Shown here piece after piece: positions 1 through 8,532 of a stretch of 35,158 nt of DNA; positions within the stretch are counted from its first letter, which is position 1; every line of letters begins with the position of its first letter. The notes beneath the pieces were generated by a model, which was not told the DNA's origin, searched no databases, and saw only the letters and a program-made list of their open reading frames with translations. Source of the DNA: Paraktedonobacter sp035294465 (GTDB lineage: Bacteria > Chloroflexota > Ktedonobacteria > Ktedonobacterales > Ktedonobacteraceae); contig DATGKW010000144.1 in assembly GCA_035294465.1 (NCBI GenBank), positions 1 to 35,158 on the forward strand, given 5' to 3'. The translations under genes were made by a program, and so were the position numbers.

Positions 1-642
1 CAGTACATCAGCAGCATGAATAACCCGTTGAGGACGCAACTTTTCATGAAAGACCTGCCGTTTGAGAAATGCAGCGAAAGCTGTCATCTCTGCCCGCCCG
101 CGTTCTAAATAACTGATCTTGAGTCGCTCAGGAATATCATCGATGGAATCGGCAAACCCTGGCTCTATCCTGTACAGTCCCGACGCCCTGAACTTCTTAA
201 CAAGGAGGCGCAGCGGGCCGGAAGCATTAGCATATCCATAGAACGCATCCAGCAGCGAGGTGAGACGGTGGTAGAATGGGCTATCTTGCTCGGCCCTGGT
301 TATCAACAGGCGGAGTTGCACATCGGCAGCCAGCCAGCGATCATACGCCGCCTGCGTTCCGGCCTCCTTCGCCTGCTCCTCCAATTCGCACACGCGCAGC
401 CAGTGGGTATCGAACACACGAGATGTTTCCTGGTCGATCACCGTTACCCAGGGGTAGGGCGATCCATGATCCAGGTGCCCTTCGCAGGATTGGTAGGTCG
501 TGATGCCAGCAAGATTCAGGGCCACAACGGTATCGAAAATACCGGGGTCTACGTCAAGGCCAAGCTTGTCCTTGAACTGAGACACCCGTTCACACACGGC
601 CTGATAGATCTCTTCAGAGGATGAGATGTGTTGGACAATCAT
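1..642 (-). CDS. Hypothetical protein, 3' end cut by window edge
   Basis: An open frame of 214 codons runs on the minus strand from an ATG at 642 to the window edge without a stop, so the C-terminus is missing. The start has a purine-rich site (GAGGTGG) a few bases upstream and lies 12 bases after the stop of the zinc-finger gene at 655-870, which suggests one transcript. The protein is soluble-looking, acidic and rich in Arg/Glu. Its most distinctive stretch is near residues 50-68, where TTYQSCEGH is followed by LDHGSPYPWV; a Ser-Cys-Glu-Gly-His core of this kind could be a metal or active site. I do not recognise the family and give no function. No signal peptide or membrane segment is visible. 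Confidence 0.75.
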   Translation of the reverse strand, partial: MIVQHISSSEEIYQAVCERVSQFKDKLGLDVDPGIFDTVVALNLAGITTYQSCEGHLDHGSPYPWVTVIDQETSRVFDTHWLRVCELEEQAKEAGTQAAYDRWLAADVQLRLLITRAEQDSPFYHRLTSLLDAFYGYANASGPLRLLVKKFRASGLYRIEPGFADSIDDIPERLKISYLERGRAEMTAFAAFLKRQVFHEKLRPQRVIHAADVL

Positions 643-654
643 GCTTCCACCTCG

Positions 655-870
655 TCAGACTTCAACAAAACCATCGCCACCGCACATATTGCAGGTGTCG
701 ATATCGTGGATTTTTCCGGTGCCCCGGCAGGCCAGACACTTCACTTTGCGCTTCTCGCCCCAATCATTGGTGATTTCGCGCTGCCCGGTGCCATTGCACA
801 TCTCGCAGGTCTCGTCAACACCCACTTTGCCTGTGCCCTGGCAGTTAGGGCACGTGATCTTTCTACTCAT
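655..870 (-). CDS. Small DnaJ-type zinc-finger protein (four CxxCxGxG repeats)
   Basis: This 71-residue protein consists almost only of a DnaJ cysteine-rich domain. Four CxxCxGxG-type motifs follow each other: CPNCQGTG, CEMCNGTG, CLACRGTG and CNMCGGDG, enough to bind two zinc ions as in DnaJ. There is no J domain and no substrate-binding domain, so it is not a DnaJ co-chaperone by itself; stand-alone modules of this kind may act in protein binding or redox control. I chose the ATG at 870 because GGGAGGG precedes it at good spacing and the protein then begins directly with the zinc domain. The frame is open upstream to 1041 but that part has no matching features. It is followed after 12 bases by the truncated gene at 1-642. 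Confidence 0.8.
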   Translation of the reverse strand: MSRKITCPNCQGTGKVGVDETCEMCNGTGQREITNDWGEKRKVKCLACRGTGKIHDIDTCNMCGGDGFVEV

Positions 871-914
871 ATCATTCCCTCCCACTAGAACATCGCTAAA
901 AAGATTGTGGCCCC

Positions 915-944
915 AGTATACCAGAGGCGTAAAGAATCCGTCGA
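915..944 (-). promoter_or_regulatory. Candidate promoter of the zinc-finger gene
   Basis: Read on the minus strand there is TCGACG, an 18-base spacer, and TATACT preceded by TGG, which makes an extended -10 element. It sits about 45 bases before the start at 870. The -35 is only a partial match, so this is a prediction. Confidence 0.4.
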
Positions 945-1012
945 GGCCGCATTTTTGGTGGGCGAGGTGTTCAACCCTCGCCCAGGAATCCTCACTTTTC
1001 TGTTGAGGGTGT

Positions 1013-1876
1013 TTAGCCAATGAGGTCGGCGAGTCGATCAACCTGATCGAGATCGGGAACGCAGGGAAAGCACATCAGTTCGTCAACACCAATATCGGTG
1101 AAAGCCTGGATGGCCCCTTTGACGGCTTCGGGCGTGGATGCAACAGAGCTGGCGAACCGCTCAACGGCTGGTCCCATAAAGTCGTAGTAGTGACGAATGT
1201 ATGCGGCCGAGCGCTCGGCCGCCTGTGGACCCAGTCCCCAGTATGTGCAGGCGACGAAGCGAGGTTTGCCGGGCCTGCCTGCCTCTTTCCAGGCCCGCTC
1301 GGCCAATTCATAGTTCTGACGGGCTGTGGCAGGTGCCCCACCCCCGGCGATAAAGCCATCTCCCCAGCGTCCCAGGCGCTTGATAGCTACGGGAGTGTTG
1401 GCACCAATCAGCACTTCCGGGCCACCCTGGCGAGCCGGGGGCGGGCCAATCGGGCCAACCTCCTCGGAAAGCCTCTGTCCCATCCAGATTCGCTCCATTG
1501 CCGCAAGCTGAGCCTCAAAGCGCTTGCCACGCCCTTGCAGCGGCTCGCCGATGGCCGCATAGTCGTCGGCCCGGCCTCCGATGCCAAGACCAAGCGTCAA
1601 GCGACCGCCTGAAAGCGCGTCGAGCGTCGCGGCCTGCTTGGCGAGAACGACAGCGGAGCGCAAAGGCGCAAGCAGAACCGTTGACATGACGCGAATGCGC
1701 TGCGTGACGGCAGCGGCGGCAGTCAGTAAGGTCATCGTTTCGTAATTGGGATAGACCAGGCGGTCGATACTGCCCAGGCTGGAAAAAGGGCCGCTATCCG
1801 CGCGCCTGGCCCAATCCAGAAGAATATGGGGCTGTATACCAGGATGAGTTCCCGGCAGACCTATACCAATTTGCAT
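1013..1876 (-). CDS. Luciferase-like (LLM class) flavin-dependent oxidoreductase
   Basis: The 287-residue product has the layout of the bacterial-luciferase-like TIM-barrel family, which uses reduced FMN or F420. The N-terminus MQIGIGLPG is the first barrel strand. YETMTLLTAAAAVTQRIRVMSTVLLAPLRS, split over residues about 44-73, is the family's typical strand-helix-strand. It is followed by LDALSGGRLTLGLGIGGR (about 85-102) and by GPEVLIGANTPVAIKRLGRWGDG (about 152-174), a hallmark of this class. The length is normal. The start has AAGGAGAGG eight bases upstream. Substrate and cofactor choice cannot be read from the sequence; F420 use is plausible in Chloroflexota and Actinobacteria relatives. 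A promoter lies just upstream and the zinc-finger gene follows 142 bases downstream, so it may be monocistronic. Confidence 0.9.
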   Translation of the reverse strand: MQIGIGLPGTHPGIQPHILLDWARRADSGPFSSLGSIDRLVYPNYETMTLLTAAAAVTQRIRVMSTVLLAPLRSAVVLAKQAATLDALSGGRLTLGLGIGGRADDYAAIGEPLQGRGKRFEAQLAAMERIWMGQRLSEEVGPIGPPPARQGGPEVLIGANTPVAIKRLGRWGDGFIAGGGAPATARQNYELAERAWKEAGRPGKPRFVACTYWGLGPQAAERSAAYIRHYYDFMGPAVERFASSVASTPEAVKGAIQAFTDIGVDELMCFPCVPDLDQVDRLADLIG

Positions 1877-1914
1877 GTTCCTCTCCTTGTGTCAATGAAA
1901 ATATTCCCTCCTCT

Positions 1915-1944
1915 ATTTTATGTAGCGCCAGCCAAATTGATCAA
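1915..1944 (-). promoter_or_regulatory. Candidate promoter of the LLM oxidoreductase gene
   Basis: On the minus strand TTGATC is followed by an 18-base spacer and TAAAAT, about 40 bases upstream of the ATG at 1876. This is a fair match to a housekeeping sigma promoter. Confidence 0.5.
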
Positions 1945-1970
1945 TCGCCTGTTCTCCCTACGATGCAAAT

Positions 1971-2024
1971 CAATAAAAAAGAGAAGATGACGTGGCTTCA
2001 CACATCACCTTCTCTTTTTTATTG
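1971..2024 (-). terminator. Rho-independent terminator, usable in both directions
   Basis: A perfect 16-base inverted repeat (CAATAAAAAAGAGAAG at 1971-1986 and its complement at 2009-2024) closes a 22-base loop. The A/T tracts in the stem provide a U-run on either strand. It lies 18 bases beyond the stop of the GlsB-like gene, which it most likely terminates, and just upstream of the LLM gene promoter, which it insulates. Confidence 0.85.
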
Positions 2025-2042
2025 GTTTGTAGGACTCATCGC

Positions 2043-2414
2043 TTAGTAGCGGCGATATCCATAGTAGCGACGGCGACCGCTCCAGGAACGGTAGGTAAGA
2101 GCGTGCCAGATTGCTATGAGAATGATCGCGCCAATTACTGCGCGGATCAGTGGAACCCCATCCAGGTAAACATCACCCAGGCCGGAGATAATCAGCACCT
2201 GGGTCATCAGCCAGACACCGATTAGCCCCGCGATAATGGCTCCGATGATACCAAAGGGCATGCGCCAGCCCACAATAAACTCGGCAATGATTCCCACGAT
2301 TGCTGCAACCAGCAGATAGACGAGGAAACTTGCGCTGAATGTCCAGACATTGTTCCCGATATGAATAGTGACGCCCGATGCCAGAACCAGGCGGTGGTAA
2401 AGAAGGGTTTCCAT
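2043..2414 (-). CDS. Small integral membrane protein, GlsB/YeaQ/YmgE-like (Transgly_assoc)
   Basis: The 123-residue protein has about three hydrophobic helices (residues about 28-48, 53-77 and 88-106). Between and within the first two it carries the glycine-rich pattern of the GlsB/YeaQ/YmgE family: VGIIAEFIVG, then GIIGAIIAGLIGVWLM. Members of that family (Pfam transglycosylase-associated protein) are small inner-membrane proteins often linked to stress; their biochemical role is not firmly known. The N-terminal 25 residues are an extension and the C-terminus ends in an Arg/Tyr-rich cytoplasmic tail (RSWSGRRRYYGYRRY). The start is supported by AAGGAG eight bases upstream. A strong terminator follows the gene, and it seems to be transcribed alone. 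Confidence 0.8.
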   Translation of the reverse strand: METLLYHRLVLASGVTIHIGNNVWTFSASFLVYLLVAAIVGIIAEFIVGWRMPFGIIGAIIAGLIGVWLMTQVLIISGLGDVYLDGVPLIRAVIGAIILIAIWHALTYRSWSGRRRYYGYRRY

Positions 2415-2568
2415 CGAGTTTCTCCTTAAACGTGCAGGAGACCCCCTCTATTCCTAAAGGGGTTTGTGAGACATATCAATTCCTGCTTTTGTCATCCATC
2501 GATCAAAACTTGTAGAGAGATTTTTGCCGATAGAAAGCTATTTCTCCTTCTACCACGAGGAAATGAAC

Positions 2569-2605
2569 AAAAAAGTGACAGTCCTGGAGCGAGCAAAACC
2601 AGGGA
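2569..2605 (-). terminator. Weak candidate terminator after the GH42 gene
   Basis: On the minus strand TCCCTGG and CCAGGA form a short stem around an 11-base loop. A run of six T follows seven bases later. It starts seven bases beyond the GH42 stop, so the position is right, but the stem is short and the T-run is offset. Confidence 0.3.
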
Positions 2606-2611
2606 GCTACC

Positions 2612-4627
2612 TCAGATCTCCGCGAGGATAGCCACATCGTATCCGTCTAACGAGATGGCCTCTGTGACCTCCCGCCCGCGCAGCAGATCATGATAGCGTT
2701 TGTCCTTCGGCAGCGCAACCTGGGCCGAGGTGGCCAGGTGATTGAGAACGAAAAGCAGCGGGCCGCGAACAGTCTGGCGCACAGTGGCCTCGACCCCTTC
2801 CGGCGTAGAAAGCACTGGCTGTATCTGTTGTTCCTGGAGCAACAATTCGTAGAAGTCGTCGAAGAAGCGTGCTTCCGGCTCACTGCCGAGATAGTAAGCC
2901 TGGCCCGTTCCAAACCTGTTACGCGTGACGACTGGCGTGCCAGCGTAGAAATCGTCGCCGTAATTGGCCAGAACTGTCGCCCCCTCGCAATGCGTAATCG
3001 CGCACAGGTGGCCACAGGTGTAGGTTGCGCCGCTCTCTACGAATACAATGCTGTTGCGCTGATCGGGATACAGAGCGTCGATCTCTTCGTTCCAGATGCC
3101 CAGAACCTGTTTCAGCGGGCCGGGATAGCCTTTCTCAAAGACAAGATCGCATTCATCGACCCACCCGCTGAGATAAGTGGTCACAAATGTTCCGCCTTGC
3201 TCGACAAACGCGGCGATGCGCTCGGCTACTCCCGGCTTGAGCATGTAGAGCAGAGGAGCAACCAGAATGCGGTAGCGGCTGAAGTCCGAATCGCTGAAGA
3301 CAATATCGACCGGCACATTACGCCTCCAGAACGCGGCATAGTGCTGGCGCATGGTGGCTATGTAGCGTTTATCGTGGATCGGCCCGCTGCTGGCATCGAG
3401 AGCCCACCAGTTGTTCCAGTCGAAGAGCAGAGCAACCTCTGAAGGAGTGACCCCGCCCAGCGTGCGATCCTTGAGGCTCGCAAGCTCAGTTCCCAGCTGC
3501 TGCACCTCGCGGAAGACACGCGTATCGCTGCGCCCGCTATGCTCGACAATCGCCCCGTGCAATTTTTCAGCCTCACCGCGACTGCGCCGCCACTGGAAAT
3601 ACATCACAGTCTCCGCGCCGTGCGCAACTGCCAGATAACTCCACAGACGCACTACCCCTGGGCGCTTTAAGGTATTGTACGCCTGCCAGTTCTGATTGCT
3701 GGGCGATTGTTCCATCAACATAAAGGGTTGCCCATCGCGCAGGCCGCGTTTGATATCGTGAAGAAAGGCGATATCGCTGGGCGTATCGTCTGGGCGAGGA
3801 TAGCAGTCCCAGGCAATCACATCGACCTCTTTGGCCCAGGCGCGATAGTCCAGCCCTGGATAAACTCCCATCATATTCGTAGTAATGGGAAGATCAGGGG
3901 AGTACGCGCGGATGGCGTCGCGCTCGCTTTTGAAGCATTCCAGCATCATATCGCTCTGGAAGCGCTTGTAGTCGATTACCAGCGCGTGAATGGAGGTCTC
4001 GCCGTTGTCATAAGGAGGCTCGATTTGCGACCAGTCCGTGTAGACATGACTCCAGAAAGCCGTCCACCACCTCTGGTTCAGTTCGTCCAGGCTGCCATAG
4101 CGCTGCTTGAGCCATTCGCGGAAGGCCGCCGCGCAGAGATCGCAATAGCAGGCCGCAAGATATTCGTTTGAGACGTGCCAGGCAACCAGCGCGGGATGCT
4201 TGTGATAGCGTTCAGCCAGTTTCTGCGCCATCTGGGTCGCGAGGCGTCGGTAATTGGGAGAGGTAGGACAGTAGTTGACGCGCCCACCATGACGGCGGCG
4301 CCTGCCCTGGGCATCGACGCGCAGGACATCGGGATAGCGCTGTGACATCCAGGCCGGCTGAGCCGCACTCGGTGTTGCCAGGCAGACATAACGCCCGGCA
4401 GTGGCCAGCTTCTCAAAAATAGCGTCGAGCCAGCCGAAGGTGAAACGTTCCTCCTCCGGCTGTAGAGACACCCAGCTAAAAACGCCTATCGTTGCAACCT
4501 CAAAATGACATTGCTGCATCAGGCGCATATCTTCATCCCACATGGAGCGCGGCCACTGCTCTGGATTATAGTCCCCCCCGTGCCAGATAAACGGTACACG
4601 TGGATTTAGCGGTGGAAATGGCTGCAT
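2612..4627 (-). CDS. GH42 beta-galactosidase
   Basis: At 671 residues the protein has the usual length and order of glycoside hydrolase family 42: a catalytic TIM barrel (about 1-390), a trimerisation domain (about 390-600) and a C-terminal beta domain. The opening GGDYNPEQWP is typical. HVSNEY places the acid/base Glu155 and MLMEQSP the nucleophile Glu306. Cys120, Cys160, Cys162 and Cys165 (NYC, then CYCDLC) match the zinc site found in many GH42 enzymes. No signal peptide is present, so it should hydrolyse imported galactosides in the cytoplasm. AGGAG precedes the start. It lies 18 bases after the GH31 gene and is surely cotranscribed with it, under the divergent LacI-type regulator. Related enzymes may cleave alpha-L-arabinosides as well. 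Confidence 0.95.
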   Translation of the reverse strand: MQPFPPLNPRVPFIWHGGDYNPEQWPRSMWDEDMRLMQQCHFEVATIGVFSWVSLQPEEERFTFGWLDAIFEKLATAGRYVCLATPSAAQPAWMSQRYPDVLRVDAQGRRRRHGGRVNYCPTSPNYRRLATQMAQKLAERYHKHPALVAWHVSNEYLAACYCDLCAAAFREWLKQRYGSLDELNQRWWTAFWSHVYTDWSQIEPPYDNGETSIHALVIDYKRFQSDMMLECFKSERDAIRAYSPDLPITTNMMGVYPGLDYRAWAKEVDVIAWDCYPRPDDTPSDIAFLHDIKRGLRDGQPFMLMEQSPSNQNWQAYNTLKRPGVVRLWSYLAVAHGAETVMYFQWRRSRGEAEKLHGAIVEHSGRSDTRVFREVQQLGTELASLKDRTLGGVTPSEVALLFDWNNWWALDASSGPIHDKRYIATMRQHYAAFWRRNVPVDIVFSDSDFSRYRILVAPLLYMLKPGVAERIAAFVEQGGTFVTTYLSGWVDECDLVFEKGYPGPLKQVLGIWNEEIDALYPDQRNSIVFVESGATYTCGHLCAITHCEGATVLANYGDDFYAGTPVVTRNRFGTGQAYYLGSEPEARFFDDFYELLLQEQQIQPVLSTPEGVEATVRQTVRGPLLFVLNHLATSAQVALPKDKRYHDLLRGREVTEAISLDGYDVAILAEI

Positions 4628-4645
4628 AAGCGTCTGCTCCTCATC

Positions 4646-7033
4646 TTAATTCTTCCATTTCACCAGGACAGCTCCATCCTGCATCCGTGTCCAGGTGGTA
4701 TTCGCTTCGTCCTGGCCCTCTACGCATTGTATATCATTCACGAAGGCCGCCGCGACCCTGGGAGTACCACTCAGTGGGATCAGACGCAGGGTCAGTTGCT
4801 GCCTGGCCCCTTCAACGGTCACGCGCAATTGATTATCAGCCAGTTCGGCGGAGATACGCGTCAGGCCGTCTGTGTCCTGGAGATCAAACGTTCCCCGCTC
4901 CAGCAAATACGCGTCCACTGCGATCTCCTCGAAGGGTCCATCTGAGGTAAAAGGAACCGGCTCGGTTGTCGGAATGAGCGCATTGGCACGCACATAGAGA
5001 GGAAGCTCCTCCAGCGAGGCCTGGACGGATATCATACGCGGGCCGGTAAGCACTTCACGCGTCCAGAAATCGATCCAGCGCCCCTCAGGCAGATAGACGT
5101 AGCGCTCTCCGGTCTCGTTGTAGATTGGCGCTACGAGCAATTCAGCCCCAAACATATACTGCAAATCCAGCGCATAGGTCGTCGGATCGTCAGGGAATTC
5201 GAGCACCATTGGCCGCAGGATCGGTAAACTTGTCTGTGCGGCAATACACGCGTAGGTATAAATATATGGCAACAGCCGGTAGCGCAGGCGAGCATAGGCA
5301 CGAAAGAGGTCCAGCGCCTGCGGGCCAAATTCCCAGGGCAGGCGCGAGCTATTGCCATGCGCGCGGATCAGGGGCGAGAAAAAACCGAACTGCGCCCAGC
5401 GCGTGTAGAGTTCGGGGCTGGGATGACCGGTAAATCCGCCTACGTCGTGGCTCCAGAATGCGTGCCCGCACACAGCCATGCTCAATCCACTACGCAAGGT
5501 TGAGGCGAGCGCGGGAAACGTGCAATTGACATCGCCGCTCCACTGCGCGGCATGGCGCTGACCACCCGCGTAGGTTGAACGCCCCCAGGTCAGTCCGGCA
5601 TGGCCCGTTACCTCAGCCGTCACTTCCGCCACAATATCGTTGTAGAGCAGCGAATAGAGGTTGTGAAAGCGCTCACCTTTGATACCAGCGTAGTTGACCG
5701 CGTCTACGGGAATGCCCTCTCCAAAATCGGTCTTGTAGACATCAGCCCCGATCCGCAAAGGCTCCCGCAGCATCTCTTTGAACCAGGCTACGGCCTCGGG
5801 ATGGGTGACATCGATAATGCCGACCGGCGGATGGAAACCACCCCAGATATCTACCACGTAGGTTTCTCCCTGTGCGTTCTTGAGAAAGTAGCCCTTCTCG
5901 CTGCCCTCAGCGAAACGTTCGCTTTGAATCCCGATATAGGGATGCATCCACAGGCATACCTTGAAGCCCATAGATCTCAACTCGGCCAGCAAGCCTGCGG
6001 GGTCAGGAAATAGCTCGTTGTTCCAGAGCAGCTCCGACCAGCGGCCAAAGCGCTGCCAGTAGCAGTCAAGGTGCAGAACATCGCAGGGAATACCATACTC
6101 GCGGATCAGCCGGGCACGCCGCAGCACTTCATCCGCGCTATCATCCAGAAAGCCGGACGAAATCCATGTGCCCAGGGACCATTTGGGCGGCAGAATGGGA
6201 AAACTCACCAGCGAGGCATAACGCGTGATGATAGTTTTAAGGTCCGGGCCGGCGATCACGTAGTAGTCAAGTGCGCTGTCGGGATTGAGCAAGCTGAAGG
6301 TCGCGGTATTGCTCGCCACCATATCGAAATCCACAGCGCAGGTGCTGTCGACGAAGATGCCGTATTTGCGCGTACTTACGAAGAACGGCACGTTTTTGTA
6401 CGAGCGCTCGCTAAAGGCACCGCCGCAGTCATAGTTCCAGGTGGTAATGCGCTGCCCGCGTTTATCAAAATCGGTAAACTTCTCGCCCAGGCCAAAGAAA
6501 TGCTCGTCAGGCTCGGCGGTAAAGGTATCGTGAAAAGCTACGCGGGTGCCGTTGACCGCGCTGAAGCCAAAAGGCAGGACGGTCAACTTCATACGCACAG
6601 CGGTAACTTCGCTGGAATTCTGCGAGAGGAGCAGGCGTCCGTCAGACCGATAGAAAGCGAGGTGAAAGGGCTGGAGCGCGACCTCAAGAGTAAGCGAGGC
6701 GTTGTGCAAACGAAGCTGCTGTCCGGTTTGCTCAATGCTTACTTTGCTCCCATCAGGCGGCAACTCCCTGGCCAGGCGCACACGCTCTGGATCAGGCTGC
6801 TCACCTTCTAGCAACACGCGGGCAATACCTTCGGCAACCAGGGAGAGAGTGATAAACACTGTGGCCCCATTGCGCGTGCTACCTTGCAGCACCACCCCTC
6901 GCGGGTGCCGCTCTTTTACCTCCGCCTGCACGACATACTCCGGGCCTCCATCGTCATCCGCCTGGCGCACAGGCAGGCGGGGAGGCTCGGTCATATAGAC
7001 GTTATACGGGAGTAACGGAACCTGATCAACCAT
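4646..7033 (-). CDS. GH31 glycosidase, alpha-xylosidase/alpha-glucosidase type
   Basis: The 795-residue protein has the family 31 architecture: an N-terminal beta-sandwich (about 30-280) with EHFFGLGEKF at 177-186, a TIM barrel (about 283-620) and two C-terminal beta domains. YKTDFGEGIP holds the nucleophile Asp436. The loop GRSTYAGGQRHAAQWSGD (484-501) ends in the acid/base Asp501. KTDFGE and the adjoining sequence resemble the YicI alpha-xylosidase branch more than the WxDMNE alpha-glucosidases, so alpha-xyloside cleavage is the favoured activity, by inference. There is no signal peptide, so it is cytoplasmic. The ATG at 7033 has AAGGAG nine bases upstream; an internal Met14 is a less likely start. 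It is the first gene of the GH31-GH42 operon, with a LacI-type palindrome in its upstream region. Confidence 0.93.
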   Translation of the reverse strand: MVDQVPLLPYNVYMTEPPRLPVRQADDDGGPEYVVQAEVKERHPRGVVLQGSTRNGATVFITLSLVAEGIARVLLEGEQPDPERVRLARELPPDGSKVSIEQTGQQLRLHNASLTLEVALQPFHLAFYRSDGRLLLSQNSSEVTAVRMKLTVLPFGFSAVNGTRVAFHDTFTAEPDEHFFGLGEKFTDFDKRGQRITTWNYDCGGAFSERSYKNVPFFVSTRKYGIFVDSTCAVDFDMVASNTATFSLLNPDSALDYYVIAGPDLKTIITRYASLVSFPILPPKWSLGTWISSGFLDDSADEVLRRARLIREYGIPCDVLHLDCYWQRFGRWSELLWNNELFPDPAGLLAELRSMGFKVCLWMHPYIGIQSERFAEGSEKGYFLKNAQGETYVVDIWGGFHPPVGIIDVTHPEAVAWFKEMLREPLRIGADVYKTDFGEGIPVDAVNYAGIKGERFHNLYSLLYNDIVAEVTAEVTGHAGLTWGRSTYAGGQRHAAQWSGDVNCTFPALASTLRSGLSMAVCGHAFWSHDVGGFTGHPSPELYTRWAQFGFFSPLIRAHGNSSRLPWEFGPQALDLFRAYARLRYRLLPYIYTYACIAAQTSLPILRPMVLEFPDDPTTYALDLQYMFGAELLVAPIYNETGERYVYLPEGRWIDFWTREVLTGPRMISVQASLEELPLYVRANALIPTTEPVPFTSDGPFEEIAVDAYLLERGTFDLQDTDGLTRISAELADNQLRVTVEGARQQLTLRLIPLSGTPRVAAAFVNDIQCVEGQDEANTTWTRMQDGAVLVKWKN

Positions 7034-7213
7034 GAAGATCTACTCCTTCTTCACTCAAGGAACTGAATGTATGTATCGGTTATGAGAAATCTATCTTGCC
7101 TTTCCGCTTTGGCGAGAAAATCCGCGATGAAGCGGTTGAGCAAAAGCAGGATATGAATACCCATACCTCAGGTCATGCTAACATAGGAATGTTGAGAGGA
7201 CCAGAGAGCACGT

Positions 7214-7227
7214 TGAGAGCGCTTTCA
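7214..7227. promoter_or_regulatory. LacI-type operator on the glycosidase side
   Basis: TGAGAGCGCTTTCA is a near-perfect palindrome with the central CG step typical of LacI-family operators. It resembles the CebR-type site TGGGAGCGCTCCCA. It lies about 190 bases upstream of the GH31 start and about 155 bases from the other sites near lacI, a distance that would allow looping. Confidence 0.6.
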
Positions 7228-7334
7228 TCACTCCGCCAAAAAAATTTTTCTTGACTCCTTATAACCAGGCAGGGTCATTGAAAAGCTGCCTTTCATCCTG
7301 ATCACGCAACTTTTAGATGACCCTGTAATCCCTC

Positions 7335-7364
7335 TTGACAACGGGCAGGCTTATCGGGTAAGCT
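7335..7364 (+). promoter_or_regulatory. Promoter of the lacI-ATPase operon
   Basis: A perfect TTGACA (7335-7340) is followed after 18 bases by TAAGCT (7359-7364), a modest -10. The two operators at 7371-7395 would cover the transcription start, so the regulator probably represses itself. The leader to the ATG is about 95 bases. Confidence 0.5.
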
Positions 7365-7370
7365 CATTGG

Positions 7371-7395
7371 CAAAAGCGCTTTGAGAGCGATCCCA
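7371..7395. promoter_or_regulatory. Two overlapping LacI-type operators in front of lacI
   Basis: CAAAAGCGCTTTGA (7371-7384) contains the perfect palindrome AAAGCGCTTT. It overlaps TGAGAGCGATCCCA (7382-7395), whose right part GAGCGATCCCAAAA recurs exactly at 12059-12072 in front of the binding-protein operon. They lie directly downstream of the TTGACA promoter, a position for repression. Confidence 0.65.
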
Positions 7396-7464
7396 AAAGC
7401 TATTGTACACCATATTTTATCTAAAGTAAATGCCTGATTGTTTAGCAAACGTAAAGGGTTGGAA

Positions 7465-8502
7465 ATGTCACAACTGACGATTGAAGACATTGCAAGGTTA
7501 GCAGGGGTTTCTCGGTCAACTGTTTCGCGCGTGATCAATGGGCAGCCAAGCGTGCGGCCCGCCGTGAGACATCGAGTTCAAGAAGTCATCAATGCCCATA
7601 AATATACACCGCAGGCCGCAGCTCGCCAGCTTGTCACTCAGCGTACACGTACCATTGGCCTGATCTTGCCCGATCTGGCTTACAACCTTTTTGCGAATCC
7701 AATCTTCGCACTGATGGGTCAGGGAGTGAGTCAGGTCTGTGTACGTAGAGAATATGTCTCTATGCAGTTGATGGGCCAGCGGGACAGAGAAGAACAAACG
7801 CTTTTCGGCCTGTTGCGCTCACGCCACTTCGATGGCGTGGTCCTGATCAGCGGTGAGTATGACGACCCGTGCCCCGCCTTCCTGAAAAACTCCGGCATTC
7901 CCTATGTGCGGATTGGACGCGACCCGAACCACGACGACCTGAAGTATGTCGATATAGATAACGTAGAGGCCGCTCGCAGCGCTGTCAAGCACCTGATCGG
8001 GCTGGGACATCGCCGTATCGCGATGATCAAGGGCCTGATGAGAGACACATCGGCGGTGGACCGCTACGAGGGGTATAAACAGGCGCTGCTTGAGGCAGGC
8101 ATTCCGCTGGACGAGGAGCTGGTAGGTGATGGTGACTGGACCGTAGCCTGCGGATATAACCTGACTCAGCGCTTCCTGGATCTGCCCTCGCCCCCGACTG
8201 CCCTCTTTTCATCCAACGATATTATGGTCGCGGGTGTGGTACGAGCGGCGCACGAGAGAGGAATACGAGTGCCAGAGGACCTGGCTATCGTCGGTTTCGA
8301 CGACCTGGACCAAACAACCATGATCTTCCCGGAATTGACCACGATCCGGCAGCCCTGCGTGCAAATGGGGGTGCGCGCTGCCGAAATACTCATCGATCAG
8401 CTCGAAAATGACAATACCGAGCCGGTTCACGAGCTGCTACCGACCACGCTGGTCATTCGCCAATCCTGCGGCTACTACAAACAACAATCCGCTGCGCCGT
8501 AA
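7465..8502 (+). CDS. LacI-family transcriptional repressor of the sugar operons
   Basis: The 345-residue protein starts with a classical LacI helix-turn-helix (LTIEDIARLAGVSRSTVSRV, about residues 4-23) and hinge helix (PQAAARQL). A periplasmic-binding-protein-like effector domain follows, with GLILPDL, GYKQALLEAGIPLDE, FSSNDIMVAGVVRA and LAIVGFDDLD, and it ends with the usual TTIRQP and ILIDQL segments. I start it at ATG 7465, seven bases after AAAGGG. The frame also opens at a TTG at 7438, which would add nine atypical residues. It is the first gene of an operon with three ABC ATPases (30-base gap to the next) and is divergent from the glycosidases. Palindromes of its family's type occur at three places, so it is the likely common regulator. 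The effector sugar is unknown. Confidence 0.93.
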   Translation: MSQLTIEDIARLAGVSRSTVSRVINGQPSVRPAVRHRVQEVINAHKYTPQAAARQLVTQRTRTIGLILPDLAYNLFANPIFALMGQGVSQVCVRREYVSMQLMGQRDREEQTLFGLLRSRHFDGVVLISGEYDDPCPAFLKNSGIPYVRIGRDPNHDDLKYVDIDNVEAARSAVKHLIGLGHRRIAMIKGLMRDTSAVDRYEGYKQALLEAGIPLDEELVGDGDWTVACGYNLTQRFLDLPSPPTALFSSNDIMVAGVVRAAHERGIRVPEDLAIVGFDDLDQTTMIFPELTTIRQPCVQMGVRAAEILIDQLENDNTEPVHELLPTTLVIRQSCGYYKQQSAAP

Positions 8503-8532
8503 CGGGACCAGCATAGAGAGAAGCGTTGTGTT

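Larger units (their letters stand above)
7034..7464. other. Divergent regulatory region between glycosidase and lacI operons
   Basis: This 431-base gap serves both the minus-strand GH31-GH42 operon and the plus-strand lacI-ATPase operon. It holds three LacI-type palindromes and a TTGACA promoter toward lacI, listed separately. I could not pick out a convincing -35/-10 pair for the glycosidase side. No coding frame with a ribosome site is evident. Confidence 0.8.
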
